Of a stretch of DNA of 64,000 bases, positions 30,534 through 40,099 are shown piece by piece (position 1 is the first letter of the stretch; every line of letters starts with the position of its first letter). Both the position numbers and the translations under genes were made by a program. The notes beneath the pieces were generated by a model. It was not told the DNA's origin, did not search any database, and was given only the letters and a program-made list of their open reading frames with translations. The stretch lies in NCBI GenBank assembly GCA_903824045.1, contig CAIJVD010000010.1, positions 1 to 64,000 of the forward strand, written 5' to 3'. This DNA comes from an uncultured Chlorobiaceae bacterium (GTDB taxonomy: Bacteria; Bacteroidota; Chlorobiia; Chlorobiales; Chlorobiaceae).

Positions 30534-31742
30534 TCAGAGAAACTTCAGGGCGGTATAGACCAGAAGGCCTGTGCCTGTCTGAAGCGCCTGCTCCTCGGGA
30601 TTGAAGGTCGGCGAGTGGAGTGTATTGCCGCTTACCGCTTCGGGCAATCCGGTTCCGAGCTGCCAGAAGGTTCCGGGACATGCCTGCAGATAGTAGGCAA
30701 AATCCTCCGCCGTCATCAGCGGCTCACTCTTGATGACATTCTTTTTTCCAAGATACTCTTCGCAAGCCTCCCATGCCTGATCGGTCACATCCGGATCGTT
30801 GTAGAGCACCGGATAGCCGGTCCTGATCTCCACCTCTGCCTCAACACCCAATGCTTCAGCAACGTGCGTGACTGTCCTCTGCAGCCGTTCATGCAGAAGA
30901 GCGCGGAGCTCCTCGTTCATGGTTCTCATGGTACCCTGCATGGTAACCTGCCGAGGAATGACATTGGTCGCATGACCGCCATGAATCGAAGCTATCGAGA
31001 GCACTGCCGGTTCATGAGGGGGGGCAACCCTGCTGACCAGATGCTGGAGAGCGGTAATAATATGAGCCGCCGCGAGGATTGGATCAGCCGCCTTGTGCGG
31101 GGCCGAGGCATGACCGCCCTGGCCGTTAACAGTAAAATAGAGCTCATCGGCCGCAGCCATGAAGCTCCCCTTGCAGAGCGCCACCTTGCCGTTGGGCACA
31201 TTGGGGAAGCAGTGCTGTGCAATGACGACAGAAGGTTTAAACCGATCAAAAAGGCCTGCGTCAAGGAGCGGCTTTGCCCCCCCCGGTGCCTTCTCCTCCG
31301 CCGGCTGGAAGACAAGAAGCAGATCGCCCTCGAGCTCCCCTTTCATCTCCACCAGTATCTTTGCCGCACCAAGAAGCATCGCCGTATGCATGTCGTGACC
31401 GCAGGCATGCATCTTCCCCTCTTCAAGTGAACAGAAACCGTGCAGGTTCTCCTCGTTGAGCGGAAGGGCATCAATATCTGCCCTGAGAACAACAACCCTC
31501 TTTCCGGAAGAGCGACGCCCCCCTTCAATCAAAGCCACAACGCCGGTTTCAAGCAGGGGCGGCTCGGGGGTAAGACCGAGGCCTGTGAGGTAATCCCTGA
31601 TGAGTGCCGTCGTCCGAAACTCCTGGTAAGCGAGTTCGGGATGACGGTGAATATCGCGCCTGAGAGAGACGACTTCAGGATATATCTCCTCCGCACGGGC
31701 CCGAATCCTGTCGGCAAGCCCGGAAGCGTTATCTCTTTGCAT
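30534..31742 (-). CDS. M20-family metallopeptidase / amidohydrolase
   Basis: RRDIHRHPELAYQEFRTTALI, VVLRADIDALPLNEEN, MHACGHDMHTAMLLGAAKIL, FQPAEEKAPGGAKPLLDAGL. Confidence 0.95.
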   Translation of the reverse strand: MQRDNASGLADRIRARAEEIYPEVVSLRRDIHRHPELAYQEFRTTALIRDYLTGLGLTPEPPLLETGVVALIEGGRRSSGKRVVVLRADIDALPLNEENLHGFCSLEEGKMHACGHDMHTAMLLGAAKILVEMKGELEGDLLLVFQPAEEKAPGGAKPLLDAGLFDRFKPSVVIAQHCFPNVPNGKVALCKGSFMAAADELYFTVNGQGGHASAPHKAADPILAAAHIITALQHLVSRVAPPHEPAVLSIASIHGGHATNVIPRQVTMQGTMRTMNEELRALLHERLQRTVTHVAEALGVEAEVEIRTGYPVLYNDPDVTDQAWEACEEYLGKKNVIKSEPLMTAEDFAYYLQACPGTFWQLGTGLPEAVSGNTLHSPTFNPEEQALQTGTGLLVYTALKFL

Positions 31743-32017
31743 AAATGTTTGTTATCTGTTAAATCCGGAAAGGGACAAAACCCCGCCCGCAGTGCCCGGC
31801 CCAATGACCGGGGATTACTTTATCCGCCACTCCAAGGTACAAATAAGCCGGCAAAAGGAAAAGGCCAGCTCGTAACGGCACGATGAGGCACCACCGACAG
31901 AGAGCCGGAAATTTTGAATATCGGAAAATAATGAATATACTCCCATAATTAACGATATTCCGACACCTCCCATTTGAGGGCTATAGAGGGCACTGGAAGA
32001 CAAAACGGAGCACCGCA

Positions 32018-32749
32018 ATGAAAAAAGGCAACTCTCTCGGGGCGCGCATCAGAAGTGTGCGCAACCACTTCAATCTCCGCCAGGAGGAGTTCGGTGAAAA
32101 AATCGGGCTCTCCGGTAACCGGGTATCCGAAATCGAGCTCGACAAGGGTGGAACGACGGCTTCAGTCATGATGTCGATATCCAGGGAGTTCCCCGTCGAC
32201 CCCCAGTGGCTGCTATCGGGTGAAGGCACCATGCTGAAGAGTGCAGCGGAGCGCATCCCCATCCTCCCGGAAGCAACCATCTCCTCCCGCCTCAACACGC
32301 TCGAAGAGCAGGTTGCTCGCTATATGAACATGATTGTCGGGAGCGAACCGGGCGAAGCGGTGACAAAAGTGCCGCTCTACAGCAACGCCGTCCCGGCCGG
32401 AATGCCCGATGCCGCATCAAACGACGTCGAGGAGTTTCTCGACATGCCCGCATCATGGACGCAGGGCAAAAAGAATGTTTTTGCGCTCAGGGTTAACGGC
32501 GACAGCATGATTGAGGTTGGCATCATGCCGGGAGACATTCTGCTTGTGGAGGCACGCCAAACCGCGAAAGACCGGCAGGTAGTCATTGCAAGCATAAACG
32601 GAGAGGTGACCGTCAAGACCCTCTGCATCAGCAGCGGCGGAACCATCTCGCTTGCACCGGAAAACCGCCGCTACCGCCCCATAGCCATCACGCCCGACAC
32701 CGACTTCCGCATCCAGGGCATTGTGCTTGCCGCCGTCCGCCACTACTGA
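32018..32749 (+). CDS. XRE-HTH / S24 (LexA-like) transcriptional repressor
   Basis: HTH RSVRNHFNLRQEEFGEKIGLSGNRVSEIELDKGG; putative cleavage site NAVPAGMPDAA; S24 Ser in NGDSMIEVGIMPGDILLVE and Lys in GEVTVKTL. Confidence 0.92.
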   Translation: MKKGNSLGARIRSVRNHFNLRQEEFGEKIGLSGNRVSEIELDKGGTTASVMMSISREFPVDPQWLLSGEGTMLKSAAERIPILPEATISSRLNTLEEQVARYMNMIVGSEPGEAVTKVPLYSNAVPAGMPDAASNDVEEFLDMPASWTQGKKNVFALRVNGDSMIEVGIMPGDILLVEARQTAKDRQVVIASINGEVTVKTLCISSGGTISLAPENRRYRPIAITPDTDFRIQGIVLAAVRHY

Positions 32750-32788
32750 CCCCCCTTTTACTCGCCCCTCAGCAAACACAGCAGAAAT

Positions 32789-32821
32789 GCAAAAAGCATC
32801 GACTGGATCGATGCTTTTTGC
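32789..32821. terminator. Terminator hairpin downstream of the S24 repressor gene
   Basis: gcaaaaagcatcga / tcgatgctttttgc 14-bp inverted repeat. Confidence 0.85.
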
Positions 32822-33378
32822 GTTAAACCGAATGAAGTATGTTTGACTGACTGAGGCCGGTTGAAACAGGAATGCCTGTAGTTGAAGATGTTACCTGCGA
32901 TAAATCAAAAGAATTCGTAGCCATAAAAGTCTCCTGTTCAGGAATAATATTCCGGGGTAACTCGACGCAGATCGAGCGGCTTATGCACTTACGTTCTGCA
33001 GTGCCGGGTACTCAAAAAGTCTTTCGTGAATCGGGGGTACAGATGTGTGCGGATCAAATCCGCTTGCCTTGGCCTTGGTTTTGAGCCTTGCACGTTGCCT
33101 GAAGGCACAGGATCGCGCAGTAATAAAGGCCTTGTCCAAGTGAGCAGGGGAAACATGGAGAATTACGTTTCTGCCCACATGACTCAACTTGGTATTTGAT
33201 TATTATTAAGCTGAATAGCAAATTTTTGGCAGAATATGTGGCGTCTTTTTTTACAAGGAAACCCCTGTTGGATCTTGCCTATTATGCGGCAAAAAGGCTG
33301 GCGCAATTACGTTCCGATGGAGGTGAAAAAATTGTAGCCGGGGGCATGTCACTCCTGACAGAGCGCGGGTTATCTCAA

Positions 33379-33409
33379 ATGAAGCCCCCTGGGGTGTAGG
33401 GAGCTTCAT
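33379..33409 (-). terminator. Possible terminator hairpin at the 3' end of the type I secretion operon (minus strand)
   Basis: Minus strand: gaagctccct-acacccc-agggggcttc; weak T run. Confidence 0.4.
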
Positions 33410-33430
33410 GGGCTAACGGTTTCGGTTGGC

Positions 33431-33682
33431 CTACTCGGCGGCGGAGTCGGCAGGTGCTTCGGTATCGTTCTTTTTCAGGATGCCGTCTTCGACCATTTTG
33501 CTGATGGCTTTTGAAAGCTGGTCATGGGTTCTCAGCAGTGCGGGTACGGAGAGCGCAACGGCTCCGACGGTACGGAGGTTAGCTTTTTCCTGTTCGAGCT
33601 GAAGGATATTGACGAGGTCAAAACGAATGACGCCGTCAATCAGCGAAATGTTGGCAATGCCGTCTGCGTAGATTGTCTGCAT
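33431..33682 (-). CDS. Small hypothetical protein (83 aa) at the 3' end of the type I secretion operon
   Basis: MQTIYADGIANISLIDGVIRFDLVNILQLEQEKANLRTVGAVALSVPALLRTHDQLSKAISKMVEDGILKKNDTEAPADSAAE; co-directional, 43 bp after the TolC-like gene. Confidence 0.7.
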   Translation of the reverse strand: MQTIYADGIANISLIDGVIRFDLVNILQLEQEKANLRTVGAVALSVPALLRTHDQLSKAISKMVEDGILKKNDTEAPADSAAE

Positions 33683-33725
33683 GGTAGATCTCTCCTGTTG
33701 AAAAGTTATTGGTTAAATACTGGAC

Positions 33726-35126
33726 TTATTTTCCGGTGGCAGCAAGCCAGCCGTTGACCTCGTCGAGGTCGAATGACGAGAGCGTTCCTGCGCTCTGGCG
33801 AAGCATGAGGAAATTGAGGATATACTGGTATCGCGACTTGGCAAGATTCCGGCGGCTTGCCAGAAGCTTCTGTTCAGCTTCAAGCACGTCGACATTGCTG
33901 CGCAGCCCCGCTTCGTAGCCTTTGCGCGTTCCGGTGAGAGCGACCTCCTGTGATTGCATTGCCTGAAGATAGGCATTGATCTGGGCTATGCTGGCGATGA
34001 CGCTGTTATAATACTTGCGAACATCAGATTCGACCGCTCGTTCCTCGCCGTTGAGCAGCTCCCCTGCTTTCACCCACTTTGCATGTGCCTGGCGCACAGC
34101 TGCGCTGGTGTATCCTCCGCTGTAAATCGGCACGTTCAGCTGCAACCCGATAGAGTAGGTGTCGTAGGTAGAGCCGATCGAGTAGTTGTTTTCACTCACG
34201 GAGTAGTTTCTCCCGGCAACCAGGTCGATTGTTGGATAGCGCATTGCCCGCTGCTTTTCGATCTCGCGTTTCGAGATGCTGGCATCCTTGCGTGCGGCAC
34301 TCAGCAAGGGGTTTTTGGAGAGAGCCAGCTCTACCCAGGACTCGACCCGGGCAGGAGAGGGTGCATTGAGGGTGAGCTTTTCAGGAACCAGCCTGCAGAT
34401 CCTGTCGGGATAGACGCCTGTGAGAACTTCAAGCTCCCGGCGTGCGAGTTCAGCGGAGTTGGCAATATCCAGACCCTCTGCCACCGCCATGTCGTAGTTT
34501 GCCTGCGACTCCTTGATCTCGGTGATGGTGCCGAACCCTTTTTCATATCGCTTTTTGGCCTGGTTGAGCTGCTCGAGAGATGAACGGATGTGTGCCTGGC
34601 TGAACTCTATGTTGTCCTCTCCATAGAGCGCATTGCAGTAAGCTTCAGCGATCCTGACCATGAGGCCGAGACCCTCCTTCTGCAGTTCAGCATCACTTTT
34701 GGCGGCAACGTCCCTGGACTGCTTGTATTCAGCGATATTTGACAGATTAAGTATCGATTGGCGGACCGTCAGGCTCTGGCCGATGGTGTTGTAATACTGA
34801 GTTGGATCCAGAAATCCCTTCGCGGCATGCTGCGTAGAGTTTCTTCCTCTCGAAGAGCTTGCCCGAACGGTCGGGCGAAACTGGGACTTCGCCTTGTCGA
34901 CCTCTTCCTTGTAAACAAGATTTTCCGCCTGGGCCGCACGATAGCGCGAATCATACTCGACGGCCTTCTGGTATGCTCCGCTGAGATTCAGCGTCTCGGC
35001 ATGACCTGAACCCAGTGGCGACAGTGCTGTGGCGGCAATAAGGCATGTCATCAGTTTCTTCATCGGCACTCTCTTCATTAACTCCATGGTATCGGGTTTG
35101 TCGATTTGATTCCTCTCTCTGTTCAC
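33726..35126 (-). CDS. TolC-family outer-membrane efflux/secretion protein
   Basis: Signal peptide, LSGAYQKAVEYDSRYRAAQAEN, NVPIYSGGYTSAAVRQAHAK, GYEAGLRSNVDVLEAEQKLLASRRNLAKSRYQYI. Confidence 0.93.
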   Translation of the reverse strand: MNRERNQIDKPDTMELMKRVPMKKLMTCLIAATALSPLGSGHAETLNLSGAYQKAVEYDSRYRAAQAENLVYKEEVDKAKSQFRPTVRASSSRGRNSTQHAAKGFLDPTQYYNTIGQSLTVRQSILNLSNIAEYKQSRDVAAKSDAELQKEGLGLMVRIAEAYCNALYGEDNIEFSQAHIRSSLEQLNQAKKRYEKGFGTITEIKESQANYDMAVAEGLDIANSAELARRELEVLTGVYPDRICRLVPEKLTLNAPSPARVESWVELALSKNPLLSAARKDASISKREIEKQRAMRYPTIDLVAGRNYSVSENNYSIGSTYDTYSIGLQLNVPIYSGGYTSAAVRQAHAKWVKAGELLNGEERAVESDVRKYYNSVIASIAQINAYLQAMQSQEVALTGTRKGYEAGLRSNVDVLEAEQKLLASRRNLAKSRYQYILNFLMLRQSAGTLSSFDLDEVNGWLAATGK

Positions 35127-35128
35127 CC

Positions 35129-36310
35129 CTACTCCTCTTTCATTGAGACGTTTATTCTCTTGACAAGCGGATCAAGCAGGTAGGTCAACAGCGAACGCTC
35201 ACCGGTCTTGATAACCACCTGTACGGGCATGCCTGGCTGCATCTGGCGGTTGCCGAGCGACTTCAGTCCGGCAGGTGTCACCGAGACGCGGGCAAGGTAG
35301 TAGGGTGCTGCCGGCTGGGCCGGGTTTGAGGAAGGATCGGTAACAATATCATGCGAAAGCGATTCCACCCGTCCCTCAACAACAAGCTGCGGAGAGTGGG
35401 CAAAGGAGGAGAAGCTGATGCTTACCGCCAACCCCTTGCGAATGCTGTCGATAAGGTGCGGGGCGATCTTGGCGTCAATCAGGAGAGCCTCATCGCTTGG
35501 GACGATATCCATGATCTTCTGGCCCGGCTGGATCACCGCTCCAACCGTCTGCACCTGCAGCCCTACAATCTGGCCAGAAGCAGATGCGCGGATAGTTGTG
35601 TCGGCAAGCTCTTCGGCGAGCGCTCTGGTTTTTTCGGCATCGGCCTCGACCTCCCGCTGAATCTGCGCAAGCTCAGTGGCGGTGTTGCTCCTGAATTCGG
35701 AGATTTTGAGTTCAAGTTCACGCTGTTGGCTCTTTGGAGCATACCCCTCCTTGACGAGTGAGGTAACCCCTGCAAGCTGTTCGTTGAGGATGCCGAGCGT
35801 TATGCGGCGCGAATTGAAGAGCTCCCGCTGGTTCTGCATGTTCAGCGCAGCAAGCGCCCTGTCGGGGTCGTTGAGAAGATCCTTGTGAAAGGTGATAGAA
35901 GCAGACCCCCGAAGTTCGGCCATCAGGCGGTCAGCCGCGGCGCGTAAACCGAGATAGTGCTGGTGGACCTCATCGTATCTGGCTTTTGCCGTCTGGCTGT
36001 CGAGCCTGATGAGCTCATCCCCCTGGTGAACCATCTGCCCCTCCCTGACACTGACCTTTTCGATCCGGCCGCCCCGAAGGTTCTCGACGACCTTGCGCTT
36101 GGTGGCGATGCTGACCAGACCCTGGCAAGGCACGCCTTCATCGAGCGGGGCAAATGCCGACCAGAGCAAAAATCCGCCGAATCCCACAAGCAGGATCCAG
36201 ATACCAAGCCTGACGGGAGTTCGGGTATCACGATAGGAGGCCCATTTTGAGGTAGCTGCATCTTGGGGTGGCAGGGTGCTCAACGATGGCTTGCTCTCAG
36301 TAGTGCTCAT
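35129..36310 (-). CDS. HlyD-family membrane fusion protein (type I secretion adaptor)
   Basis: Single N-terminal TM, VVENLRGGRIEKVSVREGQMVHQGDELIRLD, GQIVGLQVQTVGAVIQPGQKIMDIVP, MQPGMPVQVVIKTGERSLLTYLLDPL. Confidence 0.95.
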   Translation of the reverse strand: MSTTESKPSLSTLPPQDAATSKWASYRDTRTPVRLGIWILLVGFGGFLLWSAFAPLDEGVPCQGLVSIATKRKVVENLRGGRIEKVSVREGQMVHQGDELIRLDSQTAKARYDEVHQHYLGLRAAADRLMAELRGSASITFHKDLLNDPDRALAALNMQNQRELFNSRRITLGILNEQLAGVTSLVKEGYAPKSQQRELELKISEFRSNTATELAQIQREVEADAEKTRALAEELADTTIRASASGQIVGLQVQTVGAVIQPGQKIMDIVPSDEALLIDAKIAPHLIDSIRKGLAVSISFSSFAHSPQLVVEGRVESLSHDIVTDPSSNPAQPAAPYYLARVSVTPAGLKSLGNRQMQPGMPVQVVIKTGERSLLTYLLDPLVKRINVSMKEE

Positions 36311-36340
36311 GGTGAAGGGTTGAATACAGTTTAAAAGATC

Positions 36341-38056
36341 TCATACCGGCTCGTTTTCCGTCTCCGGTTTTTTTTCGGCGCCCTGCAGGCTGGCAATCAT
36401 TTCGTCGCGAGGAGCGCACTGCACGATGCGCCCCTCCTGCATGAGGGCAACAAGGTCGGCAGATGCAAGAATGCTGGGGCGGTGAGTGATAAGAAGCACC
36501 GTTTTTCCTGCAGCTTTCAGTTCAGCGACAGCCTGGAGCAGGGCGCGCTCCCCTGCATCATCAAGATTGGCATTCGGCTCGTCGAGCACAAGAAGGGCCG
36601 GGTTGCCGTAGATCGCACGGGCGAGGCCAAGGCGCTGGCGCTGACCGCCCGAAAGCATGCCGCCTGCCTCACCGATCTGTGTGTCGTACCCTTTTGGAAA
36701 ACGAAGGATCATCTCATGAATACCCGTGCGCCGGGCAGCTTCGATGACTTTGAAAGAGTCAAGCTCACTGAAGCGTGCGATATTCTCGGCTATTGAGCCG
36801 TCAAACAGCTCGACATCCTGCGGAAGGTAGCCGACATGCGGGCCAAGCTCCATCCTGTCCCAGCTCTCGACCGGCTCACCGTCGATGAGCACCCGCCCCT
36901 GACGCTCCGGCCAGACCCCGACGATGCATCGGGCAAGAGTTGATTTTCCCGACCCGGAGGGACCGAGCACCACAACACTCTTGCCTGCCGGGAACATGAT
37001 GGTGATATCCTGCAGGATAGGCGTCTTGCGACCTGCCGCTGTTGCCGTAACCCCCTCAAGGCGGATCTCTCCAAAGGGATCCTGATGACGACTTCCCCGC
37101 TCCCGTTCCGGGTATGCTTCAAGGAGTTTTTCGAGGCGGCAGAAGGCTGTGCGTGACTGAATAAAGGGTTTCCAGGTAGCTACAATAAGGTCAAGCGGTG
37201 CAAGCGCTTTCGACATCAGCACATTGGCGGCAATCATAGAGCCGACATTCAACTTCCCTTCAAGCACCATCAGGGCGCCGGCGCCGAGGGTCATCGACTG
37301 CATGGTGTAACGCACAAACTTTGTAAATGCCTGCTGGCGGTGCTGGCGGTCGAGCGAGGACTCTGCCTTGGCAAGGGAGCTCTCATGCAGCTTCGACCAC
37401 TCTTTGCTGAGGTTTCCGGCCATGCCCATCGCATGCAGCGGCTCAATGTTGCGCAGCTTGGTCTGCAGGTAGCGGTGGCTGTCGTTGCTCGCCTCAGCCG
37501 CGTTTTCGATCTCCCTGCTGCTCATCCGGTGTGTCTGCCAGGTAAGGGCAAGCTGGATAGCGGCAAAGAGAATGGAGAGCCATCCGAGAAAGGGGCTGAG
37601 CATGAAAATCACACCAATATAAAAGGGTGTCCACGGGGTATCGAAAAATGCGATCATGCCGTTGGCCGTCAAAAACTGACGGATATTGGTCAGATCGGCG
37701 AATGCCTCGGAAACATTGTGATGCGTCCGGTTGAGGAAGGCTTCGAAGCTCGACTTGAAGACCAGGGAGTTGAGGCTTTCGTCGAGCCGGACCCCTGCAC
37801 GCACCAGAATTCGTGAACGGAGCCATTCGGCAAAAGCCATCACGCCGTAAAAGAGCACCATGAATAGGGTCATCATCAGCAGCGTCAGCTCACTGCCACC
37901 CTTCAGTACGCGGCTGTAGAGCTGGAGCATGTAGATGGTCGGCGTCAGCATCAGCAGGTTGGCAATCATGCTGAAAATGCCTACCCAGAGGAACTCCTTG
38001 CGGAAAGCCCAGAGCTGTCGGGAGAGAATGCTGCGATCAAAAAAATCTGGTTTCAT
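36341..38056 (-). CDS. Type I secretion ABC transporter (permease-ATPase), copy 1
   Basis: TM domain followed by GPSGSGKSTLARC, LSGGQRQRLGLARAIYG, LLVLDEPNANLD, LLITHRPS. Confidence 0.95.
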   Translation of the reverse strand: MKPDFFDRSILSRQLWAFRKEFLWVGIFSMIANLLMLTPTIYMLQLYSRVLKGGSELTLLMMTLFMVLFYGVMAFAEWLRSRILVRAGVRLDESLNSLVFKSSFEAFLNRTHHNVSEAFADLTNIRQFLTANGMIAFFDTPWTPFYIGVIFMLSPFLGWLSILFAAIQLALTWQTHRMSSREIENAAEASNDSHRYLQTKLRNIEPLHAMGMAGNLSKEWSKLHESSLAKAESSLDRQHRQQAFTKFVRYTMQSMTLGAGALMVLEGKLNVGSMIAANVLMSKALAPLDLIVATWKPFIQSRTAFCRLEKLLEAYPERERGSRHQDPFGEIRLEGVTATAAGRKTPILQDITIMFPAGKSVVVLGPSGSGKSTLARCIVGVWPERQGRVLIDGEPVESWDRMELGPHVGYLPQDVELFDGSIAENIARFSELDSFKVIEAARRTGIHEMILRFPKGYDTQIGEAGGMLSGGQRQRLGLARAIYGNPALLVLDEPNANLDDAGERALLQAVAELKAAGKTVLLITHRPSILASADLVALMQEGRIVQCAPRDEMIASLQGAEKKPETENEPV

Positions 38057-38080
38057 AGAGAGTCCGTCACCGGCCTGGAG

Positions 38081-39808
38081 TTAGCTCTGAGAATTTGGCG
38101 TCTGGGGCTGCTGTGGTTGCTGTGCGGCAGGTGGTGACTGCAGGGCCTCAAGCACCTCCCTGCAAGTGCCGAACCGCTGGACCTGCCCGTCAACAAGCAC
38201 CAGCATGTGCTCAATGGCCGCAAGAATATTGAGCCGGTGCGTAATGACAATTACCGTCGTACCCTGCGCCCTCAGCTGCTTTACGGCATCGGTCAGCGCG
38301 CAGTCACCCGCCTCATCAAGACTGGCGTTTGGTTCATCAAGCACGACGAATTTCGGTCTTCCGTAAACCGCCCGTGCAAGAGCGACCCGCTGCCGCTCAC
38401 CACCGGAAAGGAAGGAACCATCTTCGCCGATCTGGGTATCAAGCCCTTCAGAGAGCCCTGCGATAAAACCTGAAAGTCCCACCAGCCGGCATGCTTCCAT
38501 AAGCTCTGCCTCGTCGCGTTCACCAAAACGGGCTATATTTTCGGCGATAGTGCCCTCGAACAGCTCAACCGTCTGAGGAAGATAGCCGACATAGCGGCCA
38601 AGCTCCTCTTTATCCCACTGATAGATGTCGTTGCCGTCGAGACGCACCTTCCCCTGCATAGCCGGCCAGATGCCGACCAGAAGGCGGGCAAGGGTCGTCT
38701 TGCCCGATGCTGAGGGGCCGACAATGGCAAGCGACCCGCCGGCCGCAACCCTGAAGTTTAGCCCTTTTAAAATCTGTATCGGACTCCTCGGAGCTCCGGC
38801 AATGACCCCCTCAACCGAAAGAAACCCTGTCGGAGCGGGCAGGGGCATCTTTTTCTCAGGAAGCGGAAACTCCTTGAGGAGCACCTCCAGACGACCGAAC
38901 GAGTCTATCGCGCCCTCGACCTGACGCCAGTTCCCGATAATCTGAACAAGCGGGGCAAGTACCTTGCCGCCGAGGATGGAACCGACAATCATGCCTGAAC
39001 CGTGCAGCTCCCCTTTCAATGTCAGCCAGCAGCCGACACCGAGCAAGAGTGAACTGAGCAGGCTTTGCACAAGCTTGGAGAGCGCAGAGTTGGTGCCCGC
39101 ATGATCTGATGCCTCAGCCTGAGCATTCAGAAACTCCTCCTGACGTGCCATCCAGCGCTTGTGGATGGCGCCGAGCATCCCCATCGACTCAATCACCTGT
39201 GCGTTGCGGATCACTCCGTCAGCATAGGCCTGGGCATTGAGGGCGGTACGGTTGGCAAGCAGCAGCGGTTCTCGTATGCGGCGTTCATTGATGAAGCCAA
39301 TGGCAAACTGAACAAGCGCACCGGCAACGGCAAACCACCCCAGCAAGGGATTCATCAAAAAAAGAAGCACCATCACAAGCAGCGCAAGGGGGGTATCGAG
39401 CAGTGCCAGAAAGGCCTGGGATGGCAAAAATTCGCGAAGGTTTTTGAGGTCGCGCAGCGATTGAGCCCCGGCTGCCGGGATGTTCATAAGCCGTGCAGCA
39501 AAAACCGCACTGAGTACCCTGTCGCCAATAGCCCTGTCGAGCTCAATCGAGGCATCATGCATCACCTGACGGCGCACCCACTCAAGCGCTTCGAGCACCA
39601 TATAGGCGCCGACAACGAGTATCGTCAGCATCAGAAGCGTCTTATGGCTCTCGCTGTTGACCACCCTGTCGTAAACCTGCATCATGTAGACGCTGGGTGA
39701 AAGCACAAGCACATTGACGAAAACGCTAAAAAAAAGCGCCTGATTAACCGAGGGAATCAGGGCGAAAACGGCCTTGCGCAGGGGCGACCTCTCTATTGCC
39801 CTCTTCAT
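38081..39808 (-). CDS. Type I secretion ABC transporter (permease-ATPase), copy 2
   Basis: [49 protein letters not shown]. Start placed at [15 protein letters not shown] (about 39808) within ORF 38081..39931. Confidence 0.92.
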   Translation of the reverse strand: MKRAIERSPLRKAVFALIPSVNQALFFSVFVNVLVLSPSVYMMQVYDRVVNSESHKTLLMLTILVVGAYMVLEALEWVRRQVMHDASIELDRAIGDRVLSAVFAARLMNIPAAGAQSLRDLKNLREFLPSQAFLALLDTPLALLVMVLLFLMNPLLGWFAVAGALVQFAIGFINERRIREPLLLANRTALNAQAYADGVIRNAQVIESMGMLGAIHKRWMARQEEFLNAQAEASDHAGTNSALSKLVQSLLSSLLLGVGCWLTLKGELHGSGMIVGSILGGKVLAPLVQIIGNWRQVEGAIDSFGRLEVLLKEFPLPEKKMPLPAPTGFLSVEGVIAGAPRSPIQILKGLNFRVAAGGSLAIVGPSASGKTTLARLLVGIWPAMQGKVRLDGNDIYQWDKEELGRYVGYLPQTVELFEGTIAENIARFGERDEAELMEACRLVGLSGFIAGLSEGLDTQIGEDGSFLSGGERQRVALARAVYGRPKFVVLDEPNASLDEAGDCALTDAVKQLRAQGTTVIVITHRLNILAAIEHMLVLVDGQVQRFGTCREVLEALQSPPAAQQPQQPQTPNSQS

Positions 39809-40099
39809 GACAGGAAGAAAAAAACGTGGTAATGGCTTATCTGCTTCATCACGATACCGGGGCTTAGGGGATTTATCCTGAAGATAGTATTGCAACCGAA
39901 CTGAGCGCACACACACTACGCTCGGCAACAAATAACGGCTGGAGTACAGAAATACTTTGGCGCTCTGAAATGCAACAGGTTAGTTGAATGTAATATGGGA
40001 TAATTATCCATGCAAATTATTGTTAGCCGCAGTAGTTCCGCTATTTTCGAAAACACCCCGCCAAAATCTGCCATAAATAAGCTTCACTCGGATGGGCGC

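Noticed and set aside
32822-33430. Possible degraded gene or ncRNA in the 600-bp gap between the S24 repressor and the T1SS operon
   Set aside because: Only short unconvincing ORFs (32872-33084, 32981-33187, 33196-33399); no ncRNA family fold recognised by eye.
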